Assembly: GCA_026119855.1 (NCBI GenBank)
Contig: JAOWBW010000764.1
Span: 620,001 to 684,000 of the forward strand
From: Campanula takesimana
Taxonomy: Eukaryota > Streptophyta > Magnoliopsida > Asterales > Campanulaceae
Length of the DNA: 64,000 bases
Direction: 5' to 3'
Part shown: one piece after another, positions 21,506 to 31,933 of the stretch
Layout: every line of letters begins with the position of its first letter
How positions within the stretch are numbered: the first letter of the stretch is position 1
Notes under the pieces: model-generated
Database searches by the model: none
Seen by the model: only the letters and a program-made list of their open reading frames with translations
Told to the model about the DNA's origin: nothing
Translations under genes and position numbers: made by a program

Positions 21506-21839
21506 TATAAGAGAACATTATCTCACATAGGGAACAAACTAGCCTTGCATATAACATAAAAAGATCATGGGCCACTCTCTTTATCACCAATTGGTTTTAA
21601 GGTGGAACCTCAAAGTTTATCATGGTATATCAGAGCTGGCTCGATCTCTACACGTGGAGGCCCAACGGCCCACGATAAACCCTCCACGCCATCCGTGACA
21701 ACCCACCACCCGAGTCCACGTTGTAAGCTGAACATTATCTTACATCGGGAACAAACTAGCCTTGCCTATAACATATAAAGATCATGGGTCACTCCCCTTA
21801 GCACCAATTAGTTTTAAGGTGGAACCTCAAACCTTATCA
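21506..21839 (+). mobile_element. TRIM retrotransposon, complete, 334 bp
   Basis: Two LTRs of 117 and 118 bp (21506-21622 and 21722-21839) flank a 99-bp interior that starts with TGGTATATCAGAGCTGG, a slightly degenerate initiator-Met primer binding site. Target duplication GCACC at 21501-21505 and 21840-21844 is perfect. The right LTR keeps the TG start; the left reads TA. No coding capacity. Related LTRs occur at 27336-27451 and about 55905-55990 in the opposite orientation. Confidence 0.88.
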
Positions 21840-22227
21840 GCACCATTGTGTGCTGACCCTATATTATAGCAAGACATCTCATTAGAACACCCATTTCTCG
21901 GTGCATTGATTCCGGAAAGTGGAATATGATACCTAATCATCATTTTCAAGAACACACTATTTCGACCAACATGTTTGATCAAAACAAGAATGAAGCAAAA
22001 CAATGATATGTGGATATATTACTAGTATAATACCATACCCTTTTTCAAGTTGCACTTATTAGATGATAGCTCAAATTAAAGTGGTAGGGCATAATATCTT
22101 GAACCAAGTAAGGCAAAGCCATGTGAATCTTTTTTTTTTTTTTTTATTCCTTCACCTACAATGTTTGTCAACTTTCCTCATCTTTCCTTCTCATCTCCCT
22201 CTAATAATATACACTTTTAAGTGCCTC

Positions 22228-22237
22228 TATATATATA
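22228..22237 (+). promoter_or_regulatory. SAUR1 TATA box
   Basis: A TATATATATA run 77-86 bp upstream of the ATG, at the same place as in the two other intact SAUR genes. All three share an upstream segment with GTGGTAGGGCATAAT, AAGGCAAAGCCATGTGAATC and TTTTAAGTGCCTC. SAUR1 has an expanded T run (about 22130-22146) in this promoter. Confidence 0.75.
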
Positions 22238-22313
22238 GCAATCTATATTAACATTTTCATTTCAACTCAATTCATAGATAGATCACATTTATACTTCCAA
22301 GTTTCCGCTCAAA

Positions 22314-22610
22314 ATGGGCATGGGGATCAAAAGAATAGTGGATGCTAAACAAAAGCTCAGACGAACCATTTCACTGAAAAACGCAACTTGTAGCTCTACA
22401 AATGTTCCTAAAGGTCACTTTGGGGTTTACGTGGGAGAGACGCAGAAGAGATTTGTCATTCCGATATCTTACTTGAGCCATCCTTTGTTCCAAGAGTTGT
22501 TACATTGGGCTGAAGAGGAATTTGGGTTCCATAAATCAACGGGAGGTCTAACAATCCCTTGCAGTGAAGATTACTTCAAAAGTCTCGTTTACATAATACG
22601 ATCTACGTAA
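22314..22610 (+). CDS. SAUR family protein 1 (auxin-responsive)
   Basis: A 98-residue, single-exon protein of the small auxin up RNA family. The N terminus is basic (MGMGIKRIVDAKQKLRR). The conserved SAUR core follows: VPKGHFGVYVGE (about 33-44), KRFVIPISYLSHPLFQELL (about 47-65), AEEEFGF and GGLTIPCSEDYF (about 79-90). Size and layout are normal for the family. SAUR proteins of the related SAUR19 group inhibit PP2C.D phosphatases, which keeps the plasma-membrane H+-ATPase active and promotes cell expansion; that role is inferred by family. The start is the first ATG after a typical leader, and the same MGMGIK start is kept in all three genes. Compared with genes 2 and 3 it has small changes (ATCSS, FHKSTGGL, SLVYII). 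Confidence 0.95.
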   Translation: MGMGIKRIVDAKQKLRRTISLKNATCSSTNVPKGHFGVYVGETQKRFVIPISYLSHPLFQELLHWAEEEFGFHKSTGGLTIPCSEDYFKSLVYIIRST

Positions 22611-22994
22611 CATCTCAAGAAGTTCAATGTTTTGACTTCTGCAAAGCCTTTCGTGTTTGTTGATCCCTTTTTTTTGTTTCCTTTATTTTATTTTTCATTT
22701 GCCGTCTATTAATTAATTTTGAATCACCAAAGGTGATATGAACATCTCTTCCATTTTCAAAGAAGATGCTTGTGCGGAATCCTTTCTTCAGAAATTAGTG
22801 AATTCATGGATGTTTAACTTTGGGTATAAACAAGTTAACGTCTTGTACATTTCTCCTTTAAAGATACCTTACATAGTATGGTCATTCCTTCGTCAAATTA
22901 CTCTATCATTATCGAATGTAATTTCATTCGAAGACAAATTTTACGGATCAATGTTAGGGAAAGAACGAGCACGTCGGTTGGGAAAGTATATATA

Positions 22995-23253
22995 CTCCCT
23001 TCATCCCACAAAGATGTTTTCCATTTGACTTTTCAAACAATTTAGTGATACATTTTTCATTCCGTTACTATCCCCTAATGAACATAAGAATCATACAAAG
23101 TACTACTAATCTTAGCCCATCATCACATCCATTTCACTTAAATTTCGGACATTTATTTATTTTAAACATTCAAATTTAGAAATGAGACTTTCTTTTTGCA
23201 AGACAAAAAAGGAAAAAAAAATGGAAAGTGTGATCATCTTTATGGGACGGAAG
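22995..23253. mobile_element. Degenerate MITE with CTCCCTTCATCCC end
   Basis: Left end TACTCCCTTCATCCCACAAAGATG pairs with CATCTTTATGGGACGGAAG at the right. The right target site is blurred. Confidence 0.5.
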
Positions 23254-23879
23254 CTTATAGAAGTTTAAACCAGTGGAAGTGTGAATGTCTGAATGATAAG
23301 CTTTAATTACCAGGAATGGAGTAGAGATATGCCACAAATGCTTAAATATGTAATCGAATCTCAGGTGTTCCAGTTTAAGTCAATGGAATAAGAAAAAGAA
23401 TAGGAGAGATAATGCAAATAGGCCAACTTAAGCACTTGAATTGATATATGCTTTGGACAAAGTTTGGAGAGGGAGAGTAGAATCCAAAAACTTTTATTCT
23501 CTACTCCCTCTATCCTATAGTATGTGTCGCACTTTTTCTTGTTCCGTCTGAAAAAGTGTTGCCTTTCTAGAGAGGGAAAAAGTATTAGTGCAATTTAACC
23601 ATGGTACACGACGTATACAAACAAGTAAAAGCACATTCCTTAATCAACAGTGGAGCGGAGGGATTATTTTTCTATCATTGTTTCTTAACAACTCCGTCAT
23701 AAGTTCCTTAGACAATTTCAGCTTAATGTTTGACCTGCACATTATCTTAAAAGGTCTGTGGGTTGACCTCAATATTTTTTTTCAAAAAGAGACCTAAAAT
23801 GACTGTCGTTAATATAAAAATCCAAATGGTGGACTGTGAGAATGGTTTATCAAGCAACAAAAATACTCTAGAATTATAT

Positions 23880-24135
23880 ATGCAGTGCAAGAACTTTACA
23901 GGTCTGGCCAGCTAATTCAAAGGGCACGAATGTTTCTGAACAGACCAAATTCAAGGGCCGTGGATGACAAAATGTACTGTTCGTACCACATGATAGTGTT
24001 TCGTTATCCAACAAAAGCATAATAATTATGATAATACTTTTGCTGCATGAACGCGCATATGAACTAGGGAGATTCCTCCTGCCCTACCCTACCATGTTAA
24101 AAAGCAAATAATGCAGAGCTACTTGAAAGTTTTAT
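23880..24135 (+). repeat. Cluster repeat block (inter-SAUR), copy 2
   Basis: Homologous to copies at 20600-20830 and 27170-27625. It contains the CAGGTCTGGCCAGCTAATTC and GTACTGTTCGTACCACATGA segments and the CCTACCATGTTAA mark. Confidence 0.7.
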
Positions 24136-24467
24136 ATGCATTGGTGGTGTATTTTGTCGAAATTCTAAAGCGTGTATGCAAAATAATTGTATATGGTATT
24201 GATGACTTGTGATCGGTATAGAATATGCAGAAAATATTTAAAGAACATATAAGGGTGATGGCACAAACTAGACAAAATTGTTAAGCACTCAACAATGTAG
24301 TAAACAACTGCTTTGCGTAGTCATGGGCGATTTTAATTGTATTTGGAATTTTTACATTTGGAATGCTAGAGACACAATAGTGTATGGCTTGATGGCTTCT
24401 ACATTAATAAAATCTTATGGTCTCAAGTTGACCCTAAATAAGATAACCCATTAATTAATGACAAAAA

Positions 24468-24605
24468 GCTTGTGTGAGACGGTCGCACGTATGAGACGGG
24501 TTTCGTTGAGAGAGCAAATGGTTTGCCCCCTATGGGTGGGGTAGGGCAAGCCCATTTCTTCTCTCGTTGAGATCCGTCTCATACATGAAACGGTCTCACA
24601 AGAGA
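24468..24605. mobile_element. Fold-back MITE (TGTGAGACGGTC arms)
   Basis: About 138 bp with arms CTTGTGTGAGACGGTC... and the complementary ...GAAACGGTCTCACAAGAG. A second inner pair is TGAGACGGGTTTCGTTGAGAGAG with its complement. No clear target duplication. Confidence 0.65.
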
Positions 24606-24896
24606 CTTCCTCCAAATTATTTCCTAAAAGTATATGCGCAGAAGAGTAAATGTTTAGCCTAGTTTTATTGAGGGTGGCTTCTCTAAAGAATAGATACAGA
24701 AGGGTCCTGTCAACCCGGGTATTATCCAAATTTATAGGTACCCTTATTCTACGCAACAAAGAAACTCGATCGCTGGCGGCCCACCATCGTCGGCCCTATA
24801 TGAAAGGGAGACATCCCATTAGATCACCAATGTCTTGGTGCATTGATTCCATAAAGTGGAATTTGATACCTAATCATGAGTTTCAAGAAAATACTA

Positions 24897-25130
24897 CTCC
24901 GACCGAAATGATCTTCATACTTTGTTTTGCTGTTACTATACTACGAATAAACTTTTAGCAATATATTTAGGTTGATTTAACTATCCTAATGAAAATCTAA
25001 GATTTGTTATTGATAGTATTGTTGATGGTATATCATCATTAGGATAGTTAAATCAACTTAAAATTATTGCTCAAAGTTCATTCCGTAGTAACAGCCGAAA
25101 AGTATGAAGATCATTTTGGGACGGAGAGAG
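24897..25130. mobile_element. Fold-back MITE in the SAUR2 5' flank
   Basis: 234 bp flanked by TA. The two arms pair almost throughout, including a long inner match around GGTTGATTTAACTATCCTAATGA. The right end is GGGACGGAGAGAG. It lies about 240 bp upstream of the SAUR2 TATA box; SAUR1 and SAUR3 lack it at this place. Confidence 0.8.
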
Positions 25131-25370
25131 TATTTCGGAATACCGATATGTGTGGATATATTACTAGCTAGTATAATACTATATACATCTTCTTCTCAAC
25201 TTGCAATTATATTTGTTGTTGATAGCTCAAAGTGGTAGGGCATAATGTCTTGAACCAAATAAGGCAAAGCCATGTGAATCTTTTTTCTATTCCTTCACCT
25301 GCTATGTTTGTCAACTTTCTTCATCAACCCTTCTCTTATCCCTTCTTACATACTCCCATTTTAAGTGCCT

Positions 25371-25379
25371 CTATATATA
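25371..25379 (+). promoter_or_regulatory. SAUR2 TATA box
   Basis: TATATATAT about 95-103 bp before the ATG, in the conserved SAUR promoter context (TTTTAAGTGCCTC just before). Confidence 0.75.
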
Positions 25380-25473
25380 TCAATGTATTTTGACATTTTC
25401 ATTTCAACTCAACTCAACTCATAATCAGATCATAGATATTTACTTTAAGTTTCATATTTGTCTATCTGATATA

Positions 25474-25770
25474 ATGGGCATGGGGATCAAAACAATAGTG
25501 CATGCTAAACAAAAGCTGAGGCGAACTATTTCACTCAAACACGGAGCTTTTGGTTCTACAAATGTGCCTAAAGGTCACTTTGGGGTTTATGTAGGGGAGA
25601 AGAATAAGAGATTTGTCATTCCGATATCTTACTTGAGCCATCCTTTGTTCCAAGAGTTGTTACATTGGGCTGAAGAGGAATTCGGGTTTGATAATTCAAT
25701 GGGAGGTCTAATCATTCCTTGTAGTGAAGATTACTTCAAATGTCTCATTTGTATACTAAGATCTTCGTAA
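25474..25770 (+). CDS. SAUR family protein 2
   Basis: 98 residues, one exon, MGMGIKTIVHAKQKLRR start. A longer in-frame extension back to 25390 exists, but it crosses the TATA-to-leader region and is not shared, so the ATG at 25474 is chosen. The SAUR core is complete: VPKGHFGVYVGEK, RFVIPISYLSHPLF, ELLHWAEEEFGFDNS, GGLIIPCSEDYFKCL. It is closer to SAUR3 than to SAUR1. Predicted role as for the SAUR19 group: auxin-linked cell expansion through PP2C.D inhibition. A 234-bp MITE sits in its upstream region, the main difference from its neighbours' promoters. Confidence 0.95.
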   Translation: MGMGIKTIVHAKQKLRRTISLKHGAFGSTNVPKGHFGVYVGEKNKRFVIPISYLSHPLFQELLHWAEEEFGFDNSMGGLIIPCSEDYFKCLICILRSS

Positions 25771-26169
25771 CATATCATAGTGTTCTGAGTTTTGACTTCT
25801 ACAAAGCCTTTCGCGCTCGTTGAATTTTTTTATTTTATCTTTGGCGCATTGCCGTCTATTTAAATTTGGTAATTCAAAGGTGATACGATCATCTCTTCCA
25901 TTTTCAAAGCGTATACTTGTGTGGAATCTTGTTTTTTCAGCAATTGATGAATTCACAGATGCTGAACTTTGGATATAAACCTCTTCTACATTACCTTACA
26001 TAGTATCGTCGTTTCTTCATCAAATTAATCTCTCGTTATCCAAAACTAAAAATCAGCCGCCTGTGACAACTCAAAGGTTTTTAATTATGAATGTAATACT
26101 GTCCCAAGACTAATTTTAGGGATCAATGTTATGCACAGAACCAGAAAGTCGGTTACAAAGAAAATATTA

Positions 26170-26267
26170 CCTCCGTCCCAAAATGAATGTCCGGAAAATT
26201 TTAAATTTGCTCTTGGTCAAAAACAAACTTGAAATTGTTTCGGACATTCATTTTCAGAAGGATGGAG
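26170..26267. mobile_element. Small Stowaway-like MITE
   Basis: 98 bp flanked by TA. Left end CCTCCGTCCCAAAATGAATGTCCG pairs with CGGACATTCATTTTCAGAAG at the right. Confidence 0.7.
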
Positions 26268-27149
26268 TACAATTTAAGTTTCTGAACTATAGTTCATCTG
26301 CCAACTAGACTAACATCTTATAAATTATTCTTCATTAAGAGATTAAAGAAGTTTGATCCTGTGGAGTGTGGACGTAAAGCTTTAATTACCGGGAATGGAA
26401 AGATATAAACAAAACGCTTAAATATGAAAACAAATCTCAGGTTTTCTCCAGCTGAATTAAAAAGACCAGGAAAGATAAACATCTGAGGAACAAATGCATC
26501 AACATAATCCAAATGATTTATGTGGCACATTTGAAAAAAAAAAATCAACTGAATGCATGCAGGCCTACTTATAAACTTGAACTGATCTGCAAGTCATCTC
26601 GAGGCTTCAAACGCATCCATTCAATGCGTGAATACTAACTGTTGATACAGACTAACAGTCAACTCTCGCCTGACAAGTTCTATGAAATAAACATATAAAT
26701 CCAAGATTGGTGGATGATATATGCTTTGGACAAAGTTTGAAGGGAGAGTAGACTCCAAAAACTTCTATTCTCTACTCCCTTTGTCCTATAGTATGTGTCC
26801 GGTCCGTCTCTGAAAGAGCGTCGCCTTCCTAGAGAGGAAAATAGTATTAGTGCAATTTTACCCATGGCGCACAGCGCACTAAATTTATAAACAAGTAAAG
26901 CACATTCCTTAAACAGTTTGACAATTCAACTGGAGTGGAGGGATTATTTTTCTATCATTGGTTTCTTAAACAACTCCGTCACAAGTTCGTGAGACAATTT
27001 TAGCATAATGTTTGACCTGCACTACTCTAGAAACATGGGTATGCATATTAAATTTAGCTTTGTCTTAAAGGTCTGTGGGTTGACCTCAAAATATTTTTTT
27101 AAGAAGACCCAAAATGACTGTCTTTGATATAAAAAGTCCATATGGCGGA

Positions 27150-27625
27150 CTATAATGGTTTCTTAACCAACAAAAATACCTCTAGAATTATATCTGCAGT
27201 GCAGAAGCATTACAGGTCAGGCCAGCTAATCCAAAGGGTACGAATGTTTCTGAAGGGACGGAACTTCAATCGGGTGGCGCGAGCAACATCGTGGATCGTT
27301 GGGCCTGCACGTGTAACAGACCAGCTCTGATACCATGATAAAGTCTGAGGTTCCATCCCAAAACCAATTGGCAATGAGAGGAGTAACCCAGGATCTTTAT
27401 ATAGTCAATTCATGGCTAGTTAATTCACGATGTAGGATAATGTCTCTAACAGTACTCAAGGGCCTTGAAGGACATTATGTACTGTTGGTACGACATGATA
27501 ATGTTTTGATATCCAACAAAAGTACTAAGATTATGATATTATATCTGCTGCATGAACACATGAATAAAGTGTGGAGATTCTTCATGCCCTACCATGTTAA
27601 GAAAGCAAATAATTCAGAGCTACTT
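27150..27625 (+). repeat. Cluster repeat block (inter-SAUR), copy 3, with a TRIM remnant inside
   Basis: It shares the CAGGTCAGGCCAGCTAATCC segment and the CATGCCCTACCATGTTAA end with the other blocks. It is split by TRIM-derived sequence at about 27250-27451. Confidence 0.65.
27321..27451 (-). mobile_element. TRIM remnant: one LTR plus primer binding site
   Basis: On the minus strand 27451-27336 is a 116-bp LTR (TGTTAGAG to TTTATCA), similar to those of the complete TRIM at 21506-21839. It is followed directly by TGGTATCAGAGCTGG at 27335-27321. Interior sequence continues to about 27245; the second LTR is missing. Confidence 0.7.
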
Positions 27626-27943
27626 TAAAAGTTTTATTCGCATTGGGTCGTGTATTTTGTCTCAATTCTAAATCTTGTATGAATACTAATTGTACAATTT
27701 TGTAGTACTCTTATGATAGGAATGTAGAATATACAGAAAATAGTTAAAGAACATTTAAGGGTGACGGCAACAAACTAGACAGAATCGTGAAGCACTTAAC
27801 AATATTGTTAACAACTGTTTTACGTAGTCATGGGAGATTAAACTTTTTTTTTTTGGTGTGGGGGGGGGAATGCTAGAGACACAATAGTATGGCTTCTATA
27901 TTAATCAAATCTTATGGTCTCTCAAGTTGACCTTATATAAATA

Positions 27944-28577
27944 TGTTGGGTTAATGCCTTTGAATTTGGGACGCTGAGTAAAAGAATTAAACAACAGAGA
28001 AGATTTCGTAAATTCCGGGACGGAGCACAGAAGGGTCCGACCGGACCTAGGGAAGGACCCGGCCGGAACAAGTTGACGTCGGAAATCAAGGATTGAGGAA
28101 AAAGGTAGGTCCGCCCAGGCTATAGTAAAGACCCGCTCGGACCAGTGAAGGGTCCGACCGGGCCAGGCGCTATACCCGGCCGGACCAAGGTCCCTGTTTC
28201 CTGTTTCGATCAGGTTTTTGCAGTGACGCAGAAGGAAGACTTTCAAGTCGTTTTGGACTAGAATTCCAAGTTCCTACCAGATTTTGAGATAGACTTTAAC
28301 TGACATAAATAGATGCCATTAGTTTAGATCAAAGTTAGCTGTAACGTCTCAGATAGATTATTAGAGTGCTCAGAGAGATCTGTAATTCTACAGTTGCACA
28401 GTTAGGAATTTTGTGATCAAAATTCGTGCAGCAGTAATAGTGTGATCTTGTAATCGTTTCTCTAGATGGATAATAATATTCTCTCCCCTCCCCGTGGACG
28501 TAGCCAAGTTGGTGAACCACGTATATCTGTGTTTGATTGCTTGCTTTTCTTATCAAGTCTTGTTCATTGCTCTAACA
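27944..28577 (+). repeat. Tork-like 5' LTR with six palindromic modules
   Basis: 634 bp, TGTTGGGTTAATG to GCTCTAACA. Six modules of consensus GGTCCGNCCGGNCC start at 28034, 28056, 28108, 28130, 28151 and 28174. A CATAAATAG box is at 28304-28312. The near-identical partner is at 53813-54426. Confidence 0.9.
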
Positions 28578-28579
28578 AA

Positions 28580-28593
28580 TGGTATCAGAGCTC
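28580..28593 (+). other. Primer binding site (initiator Met tRNA type)
   Basis: TGGTATCAGAGCTC lies two bases after the 5' LTR. Confidence 0.85.
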
Positions 28594-28630
28594 TGGTAGT
28601 ACCAGAGTTTTGGTTCGTGGTTAGAGGTTC

Positions 28631-28905
28631 ATGGATTCCGCTGCAGAGAACGAGAAGATGGGTCAAGGAGCAGATTCGATCGACAAGTTCAATGGGAAGA
28701 ATAGTTTTTCTCTCTAGCAGATCAAGATGAAGACTTTGTTGATAGACAAAGATTTATGAGAACCGTTGGAGATTGCAATCAGGGATCACAAGGATCCCAA
28801 GGGTAAGGCAATCACCACAGAAGCTACCGCAGAACAGTAACAGAAGAACAAGCTAGCAGAAGCAAAGGAGGCGGCTGTAAGAACCTAGCGAGCGGTCATG
28901 CTTAG
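28631..28905 (+). pseudogene. Tork-like gag, N-terminal fragment
   Basis: Starts ATGGATTCCGCTGC. The frame reads copia-like gag sequence (DKFNGKN, MKTLLIDKDL, ITTEATAEQ, KEAAVRT) but has several in-frame stops and ends in unrelated sequence near 28905. The rest of gag is absent. Confidence 0.7.
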
Positions 28906-29346
28906 CTTAGTTTGCGTTTATTTTCTTTTGGGCTTTGCATCATTCTTGCATGTCATTTAGGTAGCATTTCTATTTGTTACTATTTGACATGTCTATGATT
29001 TGGGTATATTATTTCTGGCATTTTATATACCTTTAAAATATGCGAAATAGCACAAAAGAAGATAGAATTCAGTCAAATTCGGATTTATTGGCAGCTCGAC
29101 TAGTCTGCATTAAAACGGGCATAACTTTGTTTAGAAAATTCCGATTGACGAACGGAAAAGTGCGTTAGAAACTAGACAGATAAGGCTTTCTATTGACATA
29201 TTATTTGGTCAATTTGGTTGTGTTTATAATTGCAGGTGGTCGATCAAACTGACTGAATTTCAACCAATAGGATATTTGATAGGTTTGACTTTCGGTTTAG
29301 TTAGACATTGTATATCATCGCCACCTCACCTAATGCTTTTTATTAA

Positions 29347-29373
29347 CTAGTATAACACCCGTGCCTTAAAGGC
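29347..29373 (-). mobile_element. Helitron-like 3' terminus (minus strand)
   Basis: Read on the minus strand: a GCCTTTAAGGC hairpin, then ACGGGTGTTATACTAG ending in CTAG followed by T. A short hairpin close to a CTRR end is the Helitron 3' signature. The matching 5' TC end was not identified. Confidence 0.4.
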
Positions 29374-29675
29374 AAGAGAAAAAACTGTTATAAAAAATAA
29401 AAAAGGTTATTACTCATCAAAAAAATTAGAAATGTTATTATGCCATAGGTTATTAGCGAAAGTAGTTGACCGGTTACACTTCCACTTGTTACATTTTGTT
29501 GCGGAGATAGATTATTTGTATTTTTTTATTTGATTTTATTATTTTGGTTAAATAAATTTAACTTATATATATTTTAGAAAAATGTAGACATAATTTTTTA
29601 CTTTACAAATTTATACACATAATTTAAAAAAAAATATACACATAATTTTGACAAACATTATTAATAATAATTAAC

Positions 29676-29928
29676 ACTCTCTCTGTCACGAAAGACATCC
29701 TCATTTTGCCTTTTTTGGTCAACAAAAATGAACTTTGACCAACTATTTGTGACTATCTAATTCTAGTGGAAATTTAAATTTTGTAATTGACAATTAATTA
29801 AGTGATTTATATATAAAAAAATAATTTTATTGCAAGCATTAAATCGACATTGATGTTTAGTCAAAGTTTATTTTTCTTGATTATAAATAAAAAGTCAAAA
29901 TGAAAATATCTTTTTGAGAAAGAGGGAG
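29676..29928. mobile_element. Degenerate Stowaway-like MITE
   Basis: Left CTCTCTCTGTCACGAAAGACATC, right AAAGAGGGAGTA. The arms pair imperfectly around TTTGCC/AAAGTCAAAATG. Confidence 0.45.
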
Positions 29929-29939
29929 TATATTTTAGA

Positions 29940-30420
29940 CTATACAAATAAACTCGTCCACCAAAAAATTCGGCCAAAGTAAAAATAAACTGGTCCACCA
30001 CAAAATTCGGCCCAAGTAAGAAAGCAAAGCCCAATCAGCCCAAAAAAAAAAAAAAAAAAAAAAACTTAACCTTGAACGGCGTCTCTCCTTTTTTTTTTCT
30101 CTCTCACCACCGCTACATATTATCTCTACAACCGGAGCTCTCGCTTCCCTTACTCTATCTTTCAATCGTCAATTTCTCAATCGACCTACCTAGATCGAAA
30201 AGATGAATCATTCATCTTCCTTGAAATCGTCATTCAATTCCTCGTTTCATTATTTTCAACAAAAATTGCCTCAAATGGTACTTCATTGAATGGTTATTAT
30301 GTCGATTTACCGAGATAATTGAACCTTCTATCAAATCCCTAAATTCTATGGAGTCCGTTCGGTCGATAAACTTCGAGCCATTGTTTTATGGTAAAGTTCA
30401 ATTTCTCTTGTATTTTTATT
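29940..30420 (+). other. Possible captured 5' gene fragment (promoter, leader, exon-intron edge)
   Basis: GGCCCAAG and GCCCAATCAGCCC motifs of plant housekeeping promoters are followed by a CT-rich leader (about 30085-30180). A short frame from ATGAATCATTC at 30202 follows, and a plausible splice donor TTATGGTAAAG lies at about 30388-30398. No protein family is recognisable. A promoter and first exon carried by a Helitron-like element would look like this, but it remains a guess. Confidence 0.25.
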
Positions 30421-30477
30421 CTAGTTTATTTGAAAATATAGAGTTAATTTATACATCAACAATATAATTTATATGTA

Positions 30478-30735
30478 CTCCATCTGTCCCTAAATGAGTG
30501 TCAAAATTTCATTTTAAGGGACACTGAAAATCTCAACTTTTTGAACAATTTGGTAACAACGATTCATATATAATCTTGTAATCTCCTTTCCAAACCTTTA
30601 GTTTTGCACGTATAAAGAAACCGGTGAATTTTTTTTCAAAAAAAAACGTTTAGGGAGAAAGTTATGTTAAAAAAAGACACTCATTTAGGGACAAAGATTT
30701 CTTGAAAATTGACACTCATTTAGGGACAGAGGGAG
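30478..30735. mobile_element. MITE, TA target site
   Basis: 258 bp flanked by TA. Left CTCCATCTGTCCCTAAATGAG pairs with the right CTCATTTAGGGACAGAGGGAG. An additional internal copy of the arm occurs near 30690. Confidence 0.75.
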
Positions 30736-31322
30736 TATTAAATTTCGTTAAGTCTTTGTTTATCCTTTTGTGAACAATGTAAAATAGCATGGGATTTATG
30801 TTCAAATTTCTGTTGAATCAAGTCATATAACGTGAGATATAACTTTGCATGTTTAAGTATAACATTTATTTGGAAATGAAATAGTAATAGTCCCCCCGTC
30901 CTATAAAAATTAAAAAAAAAAATACATCAAATTTCTTCTTGATAAAGAATAGCATGTAATTTATGTTAAATTTCCTGTTGTTGTTTTTGAATTCGGAAGA
31001 AATAATAACTTTAATAATTTGTTTGTCAAAATCTATCTTTTTGTGAATATTATTTTAGGAAAAATATTTATTTATTTTTTTGGTTATAAAAAAGCATCTC
31101 TATGTTGTTATAGTTGGTGTATGAAGAAATTTATGTGCACCTATACCAAATCTGCATTATAAGATATCCAAAATTTACTGACCTACGTGGTTATGTGTGT
31201 ATTTGACAATAAAAATAGAGAAAATAAACAAAATTAGCTAAAAAAAAAAAAAAAAAACTTTGAAATTCCGCTATTTGTTTTTCATATAGTTGATGAAACA
31301 AACAAATTCCTACTACCAAATA

Positions 31323-31539
31323 CTCCCTCCGTCCCACTCAAAATATGATTTTCAATCAACTTAATTATAGTTTGACCAACAATTTGAAGAAAAAATTTGA
31401 TTCAAGTAAAAATGTAGTTTTTTTCATGGTATCTCGGATAATAAGATTAACACTAACTATTTTCAAAATTTTATTAAATTATTGGTCAATGTATGATTAC
31501 CTTGAGCAAGAATCCTATTTTAGAGCGGGACGGAGGAAG
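31323..31539. mobile_element. MITE, TA target site
   Basis: 217 bp flanked by TA. CTCCCTCCGTCCC at the left and GGGACGGAGGAAG at the right. Confidence 0.7.
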
Positions 31540-31816
31540 TATGGGTTTTGGGAAATAACGACATCCATAATGAAAAAGTTGGTCAAATTGAGCACTTTGT
31601 ATGAAGTTCGAGGTATTTTTAAAGTTTTATTTGCAGCCCATAAAAGTGGTTTAGTCTAACTTTTAAAAGAATGAAACGATTGAATTGTGGGTAAAGAAGG
31701 GCTTAATGCCCATAGGCAGACCCTTCTTGTAGTATGCTGATTTTTTTTCTCTTAAATTTATACTAATTTACAGTGGCCATATATTAATATCGAACTAGTG
31801 TACTTTTTGTAGGAAA

Positions 31817-31933
31817 AACTACAACAATTGGTATCATAAGTTGCTTTAATCTACCCTGTGAACTTAAGAATCTGCAGAAGCTGCTTAGAGGCAACAATTG
31901 GTATCATAAGTTGCTTTAATCTACCCTGTGAAG
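31817..31933. repeat. Direct duplication of a 42-bp segment
   Basis: CAACAATTGGTATCATAAGT and the following 20 or so bases occur at about 31819 and again about 74 bp later. Function unknown. Confidence 0.8.

Noticed and set aside
25390..25473. N-terminal extension of SAUR2
   Set aside because: The extension overlaps the leader just after the TATA box and is not shared with SAUR1 or SAUR3; the MGMGIK start is conserved.
29935..30165. Minus-strand frame with a poly-Phe run
   Set aside because: The run is a translated poly(A)/poly(T) tract in a promoter-like region.
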